Shown here: piece after piece, positions 11,554 through 24,043 of the stretch
How positions within the stretch are numbered: the first letter of the stretch is position 1
How the letters are laid out: the number at the start of each line of letters is the position of its first letter
Assembly: GCA_022376465.1 (NCBI GenBank)
Contig: JACDTU010000007.1
Span: 1,116,001 to 1,180,000 of the forward strand
Length of the DNA: 64,000 nt
Source: Cubamyces lactineus
Lineage: Eukaryota > Basidiomycota > Agaricomycetes > Polyporales > Polyporaceae
Direction: 5' to 3'
Position numbers and translations under genes: made by a program
The notes under the pieces: generated by a model
Told to the model about the DNA's origin: nothing
The model's database searches: none
What the model saw: only the letters and a program-made list of their open reading frames with translations

Positions 11554-13580
11554 TTACTTGCCAATGAAGTGACTCTGCGCGTTGTGCCATGTGGAGTAGT
11601 GCACGAACGCTTCGCTGAGCAGCATCTCGATCTCGTGGTCTGTCCAGCCCTGTGTCGGCAGCGACTGCAAGAACATGATGATGCCCTGAGGCATGATGAG
11701 TACAGCGCAAAGACAACGCCCCCAGAACCTGAGCTCACCTGGAAGTCCATCTCTCGCAGCTTCTTGCTCCATTTCACCAGGAAAGCGGAACAGACATACA
11801 GGTGGAATTGCGAGAATGCGTCTGTTCCTTCCGCCTATTTGTTGCATGAGCGCGTACACACTTTAGCGATTCTGTGTTCAAACGTACCAGATAGGTATCC
11901 CACATTCGAATGGTATTTTGTACACTGATCTCCCGCATCAGCAGGCAGTTCATCCAGCGAAACGCGAATTGCATGAACTCGACGTTCTCGGTTTCCAGAT
12001 GTGCGGCGAGAGGGGCTGTCCCAATGAATGAGTATGTGCGCAAGAAAATGTGATCATTTAGACGAACCATCTATTCGCGCCACAAGCTCGGCCATACGCT
12101 TCACGCTGCGATGAATACCAGGCTGCCCCGCGATATAGTTGTCCTGTATACCATCCAGTAGCCGTGATAGACACCAAAACGTGTCCGCCTCGACCGCTGT
12201 CCGCACACTGTCTGGCAATAACGCCGTGTCGAAGTCCTCCGGGTCGGTGTCTAGGCACAGCGATCAATGTGAGCGGCATCCCCCGGTAGTAAATGAGAAC
12301 AGCGAACCGATATATGCGGACAAAAACACCTGGTAGAAAGGTGTAGCAAGATCATTGATGCCTTGAACATACCCGCTAGCAGGATGTCTGATGGCCCAAA
12401 CATACAGAATGCGCTCAAGACTCTACGGAACCAAGTATATCAGCACTTTGACACAGCGACATGAGCGTAAGACGTACCCTCTGAGTAGATGCTTGCATCC
12501 ACAAGCGGACGCCAGGTCGCGTCCGCGGTACGTCAATCTCGATCTGGTGCCATATTTGCTGGTCCAAACCATCCCGCCCGCGTGCGAAGGTGGTCTCCAC
12601 GAGCGAAGCATATTCACGTCGCTTTCTAGCAAGTGTAGACGCACGCGTAGGTTTCGGAAGTGGCAGATAGCCCTGTCGATGCGTTAGTCGCCGGCTTTTC
12701 CCTGTGCATAGTGTCCACTTACTAGTAGCAGTGGCCAGACAAGTGGTCTGAAGTCGCCCGGGACTCCGTTCCAGGCGAGCTTGCGCAGTTGAGCTGCTCC
12801 GGATGAGTAAACGTTCCCTTACTGTTGAGGCATGCTCGACACACCAATGTCGACGTCGTCGCGAGTTATACAATTCATGAACTTCGTCCGGCGATTCGTG
12901 CGTATCGACCGCTCCCGCATGAGCTTCTCAGTGTCCACTGCGGAGTTGCCTGTGACTTTGGACGTGCTCGCCGGCTTATCAGACTGGCGATATATGAGAT
13001 GGAGGGGATCTGAGCGTTGGATGAGATGTCAATGAGACCACACGATCTATAGAGGCCCACCATTCACAATCTCTTCTGCGTCCGTTCTGACGACACCCTG
13101 CTCGTATCGCGGCTTGGAGTGATGAATGGCCGCCTGTTCATCGTCCTCGGGCTCCATGTCTCCGATTATCATGTCCGCATCGAGTTCCTCATAGCCTGCA
13201 TGACTTCCGAGCTGCCCAGATTCACGGCTTTCCAGGCTACCTCGGTCCGTAGACTTCCTGATCATCGTCCAGCCGTTCCTGCCGGGCGGAGCTTGCTGCT
13301 CTCCTTTGGGTGGGTACGAGCTCGGTGTATGGACATGAGTGTACGAGGACGCTAACGTTGAGGACGAATTATTGAGTGTAGGTCTCGGGACCGGCTTTGG
13401 AGCTGTAGAAGAGGATGCGCGGGCGTTGGACCGGTTCCAGTCAGGCTTGCTGGTCGACTCGGAGTCAGAGGCACTATCCCACGCATCATCTTCACCCCAG
13501 TCGGCAACTGAGTAAGAAGAGAACTTATTTGTCGGATTCAAGCCGATGTGAGGTCGAGCGGGAGGCGGTCGAGCAGCCAT
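11554..13580 (-). CDS. TBC-domain Rab GTPase-activating protein, Gyp1/TBC1D22 type
   Basis: Stimulates GTP hydrolysis by Rab/Ypt GTPases in membrane traffic. Start at 13580 (MAARPPPARPHIG); a second in-frame Met 14 codons upstream is less likely. Residues 1 to about 175 are disordered and acidic. The TBC domain follows across many short exons: RKLAWNGVPGDFRPLVW, RRREYASLVE, the arginine-finger motif IEIDVPRTRP (about 12520-12545), RILYVWAIRHPASGYVQGIN with the glutamine-finger YxQG (about 12365-12400), DTFWCLSRLLDGIQDNYIAG, RWMNCLLMREISVQNTIRMW, and FLQSLPTQGWTDHEIEMLLS. Both catalytic fingers are intact. The tail ends ...HNAQSHFIGK. The closing helices after the TBC core match the Gyp1/TBC1D22 subgroup better than other TBC groups. 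Convergent with the nucleoporin gene. Confidence 0.9.
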
Positions 13581-14129
13581 GGGGGAATTAAGAAGGTTGT
13601 GGTCAAGTCCAAGATCGTGCACAACTCCGCCCGGCGCTCGTTTCAGTGGCTGCAGTCCTTGAGATCGTCCGTCGCAGAAGGGGTATGTGCCAGCGACGAT
13701 TTGCGCAGACTAGGCTCGTGGCGAGTGAGTTTGTGCATTCAGGGCGCTGCATGACCGTTCACTGTGCATATGTTACAGCTTGATGTTTTACACTGCATCG
13801 AGACATTAGAATCTGCTTCCTCTTTGAGGCGCTAATCCGAGTCTGTGAGTCCGGATTATTTACGTCGACTAACTCGTTGTCATTGAGAAATCTGCAGGTC
13901 TCGCCCATGGGATTCTCGCAACTACATTACCCATCATGCACTCCGCAACCGTTCTCGTGCGGTTGGCATCGCGGGAGAATGTTCATTGCTCCGGAATGTG
14001 ACATGGCAGAAAATGCAGGTATATACGAGCGATCGAGCTAAGAGCTACATAACTTCTAGTACACTTTCATTCTGCTTGCTAGCTTACCACCACTACTTAG
14101 ACGTCTCGATAATGCATAGACGAGGACCG
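13581..14129. other. intergenic gap with a 7-bp palindrome
   Basis: About 550 bases between two minus-strand genes: the start of the Rab GAP gene and the stop of the next. No motif-bearing frame. A perfect 7-bp inverted repeat with a 12-base loop (TAATCCG ... CGGATTA) lies at 13833-13858; it could form a small hairpin but I cannot give it a role. Confidence 0.5.
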
Positions 14130-17100
14130 CTAATCACTGTACTCTCCAGACTGAGTCGCCTTCATGAATTCATCAGGGTCCCAGCCGTAGTAATCTTGCA
14201 ACATCTTCGAGTAGTCCCTGAGCTTCTTGGGATGAATAGACGGGTTCGGGTGCGCTAGAAGAGCTATTAGCAATGCGGAACAGTATGAGACTTTGCAAAG
14301 ACGACTTGCGTTTGTGGAACGTGATGGACTGCACCGCGAACGAGCAAACATTAACCTTTATGTCACTTCGATGTTAAGCAGAGGCACCTACCCTGTCTCT
14401 CGGATTTGGAGGGTCAAACCGCACTCTGGACCCTGCTGTACTAGGTACGTAGGTGAAACCCAGGTCGGTCATCATCTTGGTACAAACGTGTGGTTAGCCG
14501 TCCATTGGGATGAATTAGTCACATTTCAGCGCACCTTCACGAACTTCTCCCATCTCATCTCTCCAATGCCCTGCTTCTTGTCTAGTGGGGTACGCAGAAC
14601 CTGGTGGACGAGGTCCGCTGTCTTGCGCTTCAAGCTAGCCCATGGACTCTTTCCCTTTTTGTCGCCATCACCTTCAGAGTCGCTGTCCTCATCCTTCGCC
14701 TTCTTCTTCGAGAACGCGCTGTAAAACTTCTTCTTGGTCTCCGGCACGGTTCCCAGGTTGCCCACCGCGGCGCGCGTCTTGACCTTCGACTTTCCACTCG
14801 CGAGGCCCTCCGTCTGTAGGTACTTGTGTGCAGACTGTGCGGTCTGCTCCTGAGGCAGAGGTAACGATGTCGTCGACCCGAGCGCATGGAGAGTCGTCGT
14901 CGAACTGCTGAATGACGTCCGAGGCGGGGTCGGTTTCGGTGCAGGCTTCTTCGCAGGCTGCGCCTTTGCGGGCGTTGACTTTGCAGGACCGGCGGGCGGA
15001 CTTGTCGCACCCTTCGCTGCAGGCGAAGCGTTAGTTGGCTTGGAGGGTGGCGCAGGCGCGGGCGTGGGTGTAGGGTCTGGAGTGGCTGTAGAGGGCGGTG
15101 CGCCCTCACCCGCCGTGGCGGTAGCCGAAGTTGGTTTCTTTTTCTTCTTGGGTTTTTTCTTCTTCTTCTTAGCAGCGGCAGTAGGTGCCTCTTCATCTTC
15201 GACCTCCTCGACTGTGGTCTGTCGAGGCTTCTGCGCACCTATGAAAATACTTTAACTCGAATTCTGAACGCAATCGCAACCCTGTACTAACCAGGATTCG
15301 TAGATGACTTTGAGGCCGGCGGTGTCGTCGACGAGGGCTTGGTTGCGCGTAGAAGTATAGGTGGTTGTTTACTAACAAACGGTCTACGAGGCTCGTCGCG
15401 CGTAGCGGTAGTCACTGTCGGGCTGGCTGGGAACATACGCCCTAACAGAAAGTAGCTCAGTTCGCCTTGTCCATCAGACAGAGGGAGGACGACAGACCTC
15501 TGAGAGAGCCCAGCAACTTGAGGAAAGGATTGCCCTTGCGTTCCTCAGCGAGGGCATCAAAACTGGGGGCGGGATTGGCTTTGGACTCAAAGAAGTCTCC
15601 GGAGGCGACCGCGGCATCCATGGCCTCCCGGAGAAGGTCACGGAGCTCGTCTTCCTCGTCCGTATCATAATCATCTTCTGAGTCGCCCTCGCTGTCATCG
15701 TCAAAATTGCTGTAGCGATCGTCGTCATCGTCATCGTCGTCCGTGTAATCGTCCTCTTCGTCCGACTCGGACACGGTTTGGAGGGAGGGCATCGACCCGT
15801 CACTCTCGTCGCCGTCACGGTCCATGATCGCCAGCGGCTTCCGTTTGCCTCCAGCGGTTTTACCACGTTTACCAGCAGGTACGAGTGCCATCTTGTCATC
15901 AGCCTGGCGTGCACCGGAACCAAAGCCGTGCCATGAAGGCTTGACATGGCGAATGTCCCCGACATCCCACAGATCGTCGATCCCCATGCCCGAGATAGCC
16001 TTGTAGTTCTGGATACGCGATGATCAGCCGTGCTTCAAGGAATACGTGCATGCGGACGAACGCCATCAATAATCCCCCAGACTTTGTCCAGGACCGACTT
16101 TTTGCGGGTTTGATCCAATGGGAAGACGGTGTCGACATAATACGGCCAAAGGGCTGACGCTTCCTTGGAGAATATTTGGGCGTCTACCCAATTTTCGTAT
16201 GCTTCGGGCATTTGACGAGGCTCGCTCTTCCATTTCTCGCCTTCTGGCCCGTACAGAATGCCGCCAAGCATGGACTGCAACTCCACGATGTTCTGCAGAT
16301 GATGTACCACGAAGATTAGCCGGTTTGTGCAAGTCAGCTAGAACATGCGTAGCCCCCGAGCTGCGTGAAATTATCCTTGCTACCTACCGATAGGTCGCCG
16401 ATGGCATCCCACAGTGCTTGAGAGAATCGCTTCGCATCCTTTGGAGACTCTTCTGTTGCTTCGCCAAGAAGTTGAATCAAGATGGGCTTAGGAATGGGTG
16501 AATCTGGCAGACACAGTTCGACGATTATAGAATCTACAAAGGACTTGTGAATGGCTTTGAGCTGCATCCAATCAAACGTATATTCAACAGCCTTGGTTTG
16601 CGGGTCGGTGTGCCGGGTGAAATACTGTGCGTAGTGCGCTGTAGGTGCGTATAGGTTACCGTCAAATGCTGAAGTAGAAGCGCGATCCACGTACGAGCTG
16701 TGGTCGCCAGTATGGCCAAGTTGTTCTGACCAGCTCGTACCAGTACATTGACGGTGTCGTACAGTACGAGAAAGCGAGAACGCATTGACGCATTGGACCT
16801 CAGCTGGGACTTGACTGCAGCGTCGTCTAGTCCATCTTCAGCGAGGTCGCGTATGATGTCCCCAACGACTCTCCAGCCCGAGGCCATCATGTACATGTTA
16901 TGAATGCTATATATGCCTAGCGTAAAAAGCGTGTCCGGTTCAGGCTAACGATGCGAGACGTACTGGCTCGCGCACATGGACACCACATGCGCCCTGATCT
17001 TCAATACATCCTTGAATTCCTTGGATTGGGTATCGCTTGTATGAGCTCTGACTTGTTCCATGACGTGATCTGCGAAGAGCTCCGGATCGTGCAGGGCATT

Positions 17101-17562
17101 TATCTCGTCCAAATACGCTGTAGAGATCTCATCAGGCTCAAGTCTCTACCGGGAGCATTACAAGGATCATACCGCTGAGCTGCGAGTCCGCGATCCTCAG
17201 ACAGACTTCGAGTCTGAAAGGTGCAGCGATTGCCTGCTTCATCAAGTCCTCTGCCGTACGAAAGACGTTCCTGAGTTTTTTCTGCTTCTATTCCCCCACA
17301 GAACGAAACACGGTGAGAGCTCACCCGCCAGTAGCTCTAGCTTCTCTCGCCCGCTCATCCTAGACGCCAGTACGACCTCTCCTGTGCCCATCGCACCGTA
17401 CTTCCCATTTCGCAAGACGAGCGCGCGGGCGGTGAGAGGCTTGTTGCCATTTGCGTCGCGCTCGCGGCCCGGGTGCTTCTTGAAGACTTCGCGAGGCCCG
17501 ACTGGGACGATCTCACGCGAGGTGGATACTGCCGGCTTCGCTGGTGGTCGAGCAGGAGGCAT
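14130..17562 (-). CDS. multi-exon protein: helical N-domain, acidic and Lys-rich linker, C-terminal HicA-like fold
   Basis: Basidiomycete hypothetical protein. Start at 17562 (MPPARPPAKPAVSTSREIV). The first half is mostly alpha-helical and spans several exons (for example LRNGKYGAMGTGEVVLASRM, KSFVDSIIVELCLPDSPIP, DAQIFSKEASALWPYYVDTV, DLWDVGDIRHVKPSWHGFGS). The middle holds a long Asp/Glu run (about 15650-15790, with nine consecutive Asp) and then Lys/Pro/Ala-rich sequence (about 14950-15230), typical of nuclear or RNA-associated disordered regions. The last about 100 residues (WASLKRKTADLVHQVLRTP onward, split by two introns) resemble the HicA/YcfA fold, a small dsRNA-binding-like fold named after a bacterial RNase. 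The position where HicA carries its catalytic His reads Arg (GSRVRFDPP), so RNase activity is doubtful. Function unknown; RNA binding is an inference from the fold. Confidence 0.72.
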
Positions 17563-18194
17563 CGCGGCCGTAGATGCACTGGGGAGAGGAATAAGTCCAC
17601 GGATGAAAGTGGTCGTCTTGGGCCGGTCTAGAGTTTAGACAAGGAGGAACGTCCTAGGAAAGGCAAATGGGCGCTCCGAGGGCCTCGACGGATCAGCTTC
17701 GGGCGCTCCGAAGAATACATCCCGACGCGGTACACAAGCTCTCAAAAGCCCCGGGCGCGCTCTGTCAGCTACTCCCATGTCGACGGCCGGTATCAAACTC
17801 AAGCATGCGCCTGCCGCAATGTCATTTCACTACATGCGGCCTCTGTAACCCAAGCCCAAACACTATACGACGCTCATCAGCTCGTGATTGGCCACTTCTT
17901 TTGATCCCGACGACTGCAGCCACACCGAATCAGATCCAAGTGAGGCACGGCGCCGGCGATGCAACAGCAGCACATGTTGCCATGATCATCCGCATCAACG
18001 TTCGCTGAGCCTCGCTCGGGGGCATTGGCCTCCAGCGTCCCTGACTCTGACGACGCACCGAACGCAGAGCTGCGAGTCTCTCTGTGTGAGTCTCCGACCA
18101 CCATCTCGCATTCCTTCGTTCTACCTGGGGCCGGTCCCCGCCCACGCTTTTTACTCGCTAAGTTATCTCTGACATCTTCTCTTGGTCGGCCTTG
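17563..18194. promoter_or_regulatory. divergent promoter region
   Basis: About 630 bases between the divergent start codons at 17562 (minus) and 18195 (plus). No recognisable protein or RNA gene and no clear TATA box. It should contain both promoters. Confidence 0.45.
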
Positions 18195-19828
18195 ATGGCT
18201 GCTTCTAATGTCACAGGTGCGTTCGCATCATGTCTACGCGAGACAGCGCAGTAGGACTCACGTTTCCTCCCAGTCGATGACAGTTCATCGCTCATCGTGT
18301 ACGACCCCCCGGATGCGTGGTCGCACCTGTCGGGAAAAGATGCGCAGGCGTACGCGAACTCGACGTTCCATAGCACTTCCGACAGCGGCGCAATCGCGAA
18401 GTTAACGTTCAATGGAACGGGCGTTTGGTTCTATGGCGCAAAGAAACCGGACTATGGCTCACTCATCCTTGTGGTCGACAACGATGTTGCTGCGTACGTC
18501 AACGCCACAGCGTCCGGCCCGGAGTATGGGCAGCTCTTGGTTGGAGCGTCGGATCTCAAGATGGGAGAGCATGTTGTGTCGCTCATGAACGGAGGTACCG
18601 GGCCTATTGATCTGGATGGCATTGTATACCAGACGGTGGACCAGTCACAGCCGTGCGTGTTCAATTGTCTGGGTCAATATATGCAACTGACATGCTATTT
18701 ACAGCAAAGCCGTCGCTCATGGTATCATCGCACAGTCGACCTCCGACAGCCCTACTGCTGCGAGCACTCAAGTGTCTTCTGTGGATCCCTCTTCTGCCGG
18801 AGGCCCCTCCGCCACTCCGTGCGTCCCAGTCGATGTACTTTGTCTACGAATGACTGACCCGCGTGTAGGAACGTGGCCACGGCAAGCTCCAGCAACAACG
18901 ATCCTGAGCAGAATGCGCCTGCACAGTCATCCACGGCATCGCCCAACGCAGACCCCAGCGAAACTCCTACAGGTATCACGACACAGGCAGAGTCCACCCC
19001 GCAGTCTTCCGACCAAACGCAAACGACGGAACCCGCGGCTGCTCCTGCTGCAGTCACAGCTTCCCCGAACGCAGCCCCCACAGGACCTAATACTAGCAGC
19101 GAAAGCGATGCGACAAGACAGCCTATTGCCACCCCCAACGCTGTCAGACCCCAGACCGGCCAAGCTGAGCACAGTGGCCCGTAGGTTATTTCCGCATTGA
19201 CATGAGTTGCCGTTATTCTGATCGCTATCCCCAGAACGATCGCAGGCACGTCAAAGCCGCATCGTGGTCTTCCCATAGGTGCAATCGTCGGAATCGCTAT
19301 TGGCTGCGCCGTTTTGCTTCTCCTCATCGCGGCGTTCATCTTCCTATTCATGCGCCGCCGGCGTCGCATTCGAGCGCGCAGGCGGAAGACCAATCTGCCT
19401 TCGCCCATTCTGCCCTTGCAGGACCCCGACACGGAGTTTGGGTACTTCTTCAGGGGACAGGGTGCGATGTCGGAGAAGCGCGACCAGTACCTTGGCCAAT
19501 CGTCCTCGCGCTTCTCTCGCGACTCGGGTGCTACTCTGCAGGGTTCGTACGGTGGGCCGTACAAGGAGAAGGACGTGACGGAGATGCCAACGCCGCTGCC
19601 ACCAGCCCCGGCGTACATGGGACGCGGCAGCACGTACACGACGGATACCGCCACACTGAACGGGCCTGTCGAAGATGGAACTGACATCGCGGATATGTAC
19701 TCTCATATGGTACGCCACGTTCATACAATACACGTCTCCGCCTCAGTGCAGATCTCACCTCTGTCATACAGGATCCCGGAGTTCCAACTCGCCCACCCAG
19801 GCCGCCAGACCTGCGTCTGAGCGTGTGA
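18195..19828 (+). CDS. single-pass membrane protein with galactose-binding-like ectodomain
   Basis: Common Agaricomycete architecture. A short first exon (MAASNVT, with donor GTGCGT) is followed by VDDSSSLIVYDPPDAWSH and a beta-rich domain of about 120 residues with the pattern FNGTGVWFYGAKKPDYGSLI and LDGIVYQTVD, like the carbohydrate-binding-like ectodomains of these proteins. Next comes a Ser/Thr/Pro-rich, probably O-glycosylated stalk of about 140 residues, then one transmembrane helix (GAIVGIAIGCAVLLLIAAFI) and a strongly basic stop-transfer run (RRRRRIRARRRK). The cytoplasmic tail of about 130 residues ends PTRPPRPPDLRLSV after a last short intron. There is no obvious cleavable signal peptide; the helix would act as the anchor. 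Ligand unknown; a cell-wall or stress sensor is a guess. Confidence 0.75.
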
Positions 19829-20821
19829 AGCATCCAAGCCCATCGCGCGCCCGGTTTCCAAAGGGTTTGTGGCGGGATCTTGTCGTTGTTAGGGGAGAAC
19901 GCCGTCATCCCCGCTACCACGATATGGTGCCGTCGTCGTCGTCTATAGGCATTCCGAATTATCGTAGCGTTCCTCACGACTTTCTGCGCTCGTCCATTCC
20001 TCGCGTATCTTGTACGAATAGCTGAGCGTCGATATGTATCGCAGCCGCGCTGTGATGACGCTAGGACCTGCGCAAGTGACAATTAGACATCGCCCGACTC
20101 GTTCCTCGACCGTCGCTTTGCAGGTGAGTTCTGGCCGGGACGATGCCACATCTGGTTGGGTCGAGACGTGGCTCTGTGGCCAATCTCCAGACGGGCAGAG
20201 ACATCACGTTGGGATCAAGAGGGCGGCATCAAATCGAGCGCTATGGCTTGTCGGTCACAGCGCGTCACGCGAGAGGCTCGGAGGTTTCGGGCAGCCTTTG
20301 CGGACATTTGAGGCTTGCTCATGTGTCGGAAAGGAGGGCGTTGAGTGCAGCTAGTACGCAGTAATATGCAGTGCAGATAAAATGCGCATTAGGAGCGTGT
20401 TGGGCGAGAGGGTCGAGTAACAAGATTATGGCGCGGGAAGCGTGACAGGGATCGGGCCCTGGCGACGGGAGGCAGTGGGAAGGTGACATTGTCACGACGT
20501 TGTTATATCAAAGAGGGATGGAGGCCGGGCGTGTTGCGGGCCAACGCTGCGTGCTTTCTCTTCTCTCCGTCTCCCTTTACTCTCTTCTCCAGTCTCTTTC
20601 TCCTTGGTCGAGCTGCGCTCGCTGGACCACCGGCTCATTCCACTCTCTCTGCCTGCTTAGTCCGTGCATCTCGTTCTCCGCTTTCCTTCAGAACAGAGCA
20701 GCGCTCCTCCACCCCGTTCAACCTTCCCTGTTCCCTGTTCAGTCTCGATCCAGTTTCGCAGCAACTCTTCCTCAGCACACTCAAGCCCTCTTCATACGCC
20801 ACCCCACACGAACTTGCAGCA
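19829..20821. other. intergenic gap
   Basis: About 990 bases between two plus-strand genes. Short frames at 20034-20364 overlap each other and show no family motif. The last 270 bases before the next start are pyrimidine-rich (C/T tracts), as is usual for fungal promoters and 5' untranslated leaders. Confidence 0.5.
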
Positions 20822-21486
20822 ATGGGCAACTTGGTTTGGCACGAGTACGCTCGCTACGTCGCGTTGTCGGCCACCGTTTGTGAGTGTCCGCGTTCAAGAC
20901 GAACATGACGAAAGGGAGACGTTGTCCTGGTGCTGATCCTCCCACGACCTAGATACGATTTGGGCCGCCTTTTGGGGAATTTACTACAGGAAGTTCTTCT
21001 TTGACTTTGTGAATGGCATCGTCCGCAATCCCGGTGGCATTCAGTGAGTGTGACTCTCACGCGCTCTCAATAACCGTACTCTCGTACTGAGCAACCGCCG
21101 CACCGTTTAGGCCTGCCGCGAGCGACTCTGTCTTCACTTCGATCATCGTCAAGGCCCCTGTTGTGCAGATCCTGAGCATGCTCCTTGGATTCGGTTACCT
21201 CGCGCTAGACTATCCTTTGCCGTTCCTCAAGAATACCGCGATACACCGGAGCTTCCCCATCAGGATAGTGCTGCTACTGCTGCAGACATTCTTCGCGATC
21301 CTGTACTATCAGGTCTGTCTACTTATTTGACGGTTTCGCGCGCGCGTTCTGACTGAGTCTGGCGCACAGGGAACGAACGGGGCGCTATACTCCTTCATAG
21401 CCGCGTGCTGCTACATACGCGCGCAGATGCTAGGGGAGGTTATGCCGGAGGCGAAGGACAATAGGGGGCGGGGCGGAAAAGCCTGA
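20822..21486 (+). CDS. small four-helix membrane protein, DUF7727 type
   Basis: Four exons: MGNLVWHEYARYVALSATV, then TIWAAFWGIYYRKFFFDFVN, then a central exon with SIIVKAPVVQILSMLLGFGY and HRSFPIRIVLLLLQTFFAIL, then GTNGALYSFIAACCYIRAQM, ending NRGRGGKA. About 155 residues with four hydrophobic helices. The N-terminus, the R-K-F-F motif after helix 1 and the closing RGRGGKA agree with what I remember of a basidiomycete family of unknown function (DUF7727). Introns are 55-75 nt with GT-AG ends. Role unknown; the compact conserved helices suggest an endomembrane protein. The leader upstream is pyrimidine-rich. Confidence 0.8.
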
Positions 21487-22048
21487 GCTCTCACGCTCCT
21501 GGTTACGGTACGGGGAGAACATGTAGACTGCCGGCGGATGGACTGGTCCATCCTGCCGTTCCCGCCCACACTCCCCCCCTCCTCTTACCCCGCTCACCCC
21601 CACCTTCCCCCCTTCCCGACTCAACTTTTTACCATCTTTCTTGTTGTCATTCGTTGCTCTCGGAACACGCACGCCCAGCCTGAAAACCCACACATCTGTC
21701 TGTGCCCGTTGTCCGACCTGATTTTGAACGCGCAACGTGCGCGCGTCTACGTTATATTGAAGACTCGAGCTTCGAGGCGTATTGTCCCCAAGTAGTACTG
21801 GACTAGCGTTCGTGCTCTGGTTTGTTGTATTTACCATGGATACTTAGCGCGGTATTGCTAGACCTCTGTACCAGTCTCACTGTCTAAGCATCGCGTGCCA
21901 ATCGCGTCTCGTTGCCGTACAGCATGACGATCTTGGATTCGCCGACAGTACGTTGGATGAAAGTCCGAGAATGACGGAAACGCGCGCCATGCGGGAGCTC
22001 TCGCCCAGGCCGCCGCGGTGACCGAGTGAGCGCAAGAGCCTGAGGGCC
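21487..22048. other. intergenic gap, 3' flank and next promoter
   Basis: About 560 bases between the DUF7727-type gene and the first possible Ap4A phosphorylase start. A C-rich tract lies at about 21550-21625. No motif-bearing frame seen. Confidence 0.5.
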
Positions 22049-23774
22049 ATGCCACAGCCAATCGCTCGAACCTGCTTTACACTCCCCATCTCATCCCATC
22101 GCGGCCTCCGTAACACACTCGCTCCAACGGGCTCTGGAACACCTTTGCGCCTCTCGTCGTCGGCCGCTGTCGCGCGTACAAAAGGGACCAGCTCTCTCAG
22201 GCTGCGGAACAGCACTTTTAGTGGTCCCGCATTTCGTACACATACCCTCGACCTCAATCGCACACCACCCGCTCTCCCTGGTCGCGCATCGGCGTTCTCT
22301 ACCGTGTCTGCATCTGGCTCTGGTGGTATCGCGCGATCGGACATGTCTACGCAGGAGGAGATCCTCGCAAAGCTCCCCGAGGCGTTCGACAAGGCGCGGG
22401 CGTCCGGCGATCTGCTCTTCTTCCCCTCGAGCGTGCACACGCATACCGAGCACGACGTAGAGGTGCGCCTCCTCCCCACCTGTTTGTGGGTTTTCCTCGA
22501 CGATCTGACGCAGTGGGCGGGCGGGCGGATGATTGAGTAGTTCCAGATACGACTGTGCCCTGCGCTGCAGAATAAGCCGCGCTTGCCGACGCCGGACTTC
22601 AACGAGGACGCGCCGGCGGCGAAGGAGCAGGAGAAGAAGCGGCATGACCCGTTCGCGCCGCCGTATGTACCGAACCTCTATCTGGGAGAGGTGCGCGACG
22701 AGGCGGAGGGGAACGAGTATGTCATTCTGGTGAGCCTCTTCCGCCGCCTGTCTTCGCTGAATCTCTCAGTGATTGACCTCAACTGGCTCTGTATCCTCGT
22801 TGCGCGGTGATCTTTGCGTGCGTGTGTTGGTTGCGACTGGCTCCGTAACATCCGGTGAACTATGGTTGAACACTCGCAGTTCAACAAGTACTCCGTGGTG
22901 CCCCACCACATCCTGATGGTCACGAAAGGTTCGCACCGGTCTCCTACGAGATACCGGCACGCTGTGTAACAAACACCTTACCCATCGCAATGCACAGACT
23001 TCCAGTCGCAAACGTCCCCGCTCATGCCGCCGGACCTCGTCCAAGCGTATTTGTTCCTGGTCGCAGCGAAGAAGGCAGGAAGGAAGTTCTTCGCGTTCTA
23101 TAACTGTGCGTACCCACATAATCCGCAAACCTAGCTCTGCGATGCTAACGCGTACGCCTTGCAGGTGGTGATCTGAGCGGCGCGAGTCAGCCTCACAAAC
23201 ACCTGCAGCTCATCCCCATCGAGGACGACGGTCCGCCCGTAGAGAAGCTCGCGCGCGCAGCCAAGATCGAGCACGAAGGTATGTCCTATGTCCCGCCTTA
23301 CCTCCGGACACCTCCACCTTCTAACCCCACACACACGCAGAACGCCCATTCGCGCTCTCCCAACTCCCCTACGCAAACCACGTGCGGCGCCTCCCCCCCT
23401 CGCTCCCCTCCGCCTCCCCCGCCGCGCTCGAGCCCGCGCTCGCACACGCCTTCCTCGAGCTGCTCGACCTCGCGATCTCGACCGTGCGGCACGACGGGAC
23501 GTACCCGCCCGGCCCGCCCTCGTACAACGTCGTCCTCACGCTCGAGCACGTGCACGTCGTGCCGCGCCGGCGGGAGACGCACACGCTCGCGCGCACGGGC
23601 GAGCCGCTCAGCGTGAACGCGCTCGGGTTCGCGGGGATGCTGCTCGTGAAGAGCGAGCGCGAGCTCGAGGCGGTCAGGGAGGAGGGCGTGGGCGCGATTT
23701 TGAGGGGCGTGGGGCTGGAGAGCGTGCATGATGCGCTGGTGGACGAGCATAAGGCGGCTGATGAGAGTCTGTGA
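22049..23774 (+). CDS. APA2: Ap4A phosphorylase (ATP adenylyltransferase, APA1/APA2 type)
   Basis: Splits diadenosine tetraphosphate with phosphate into ATP and ADP, lowering Ap4A and recycling nucleotides. Exons in order: EEILAKLPEAFDKARASGDL, FQIRLCPALQNKP, DPFAPPYVPNLYLGE, FNKYSVVPHHILMVTK, LMPPDLVQAYLFLVAAKKAG, then the histidine-triad-like catalytic motif SQPHKHLQLIPIE (about 23175-23220), and a last exon with SYNVVLTLEHVHVVPRRRET and NALGFAGMLLVKSE, with stop at 23772. The first His of HKHLQ is the expected nucleophile position. Start is uncertain: an ATG at 22049 adds about 98 Ser/Arg-rich residues that could be a mitochondrial targeting extension; the ATG at 22343 (MSTQEEIL) gives the usual family length. 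I span the longer form. Confidence 0.9.
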
Positions 23775-24043
23775 GAGCGGTCAAGGCTGGGTTCGGGGAA
23801 TAGAAGGATGCTGAACATAGATTGTTGCATTGTACAATGAGCCAATAAATACCAGTATTGAATCTCGACGGGCGCCAAGTCGAACTTCTTGGGCTGCTAA
23901 TTCGACTTTGCTTGGGGGTGGAGAACGTGCGAGCATACTAAATGTTCAAGATTATTGACAGATTGTTATATACAGGACAGACATGACGCGTGTTGTACAA
24001 TTGTATTCTCTACAGAATTCTCATATCCAGAATGCGACAACGT

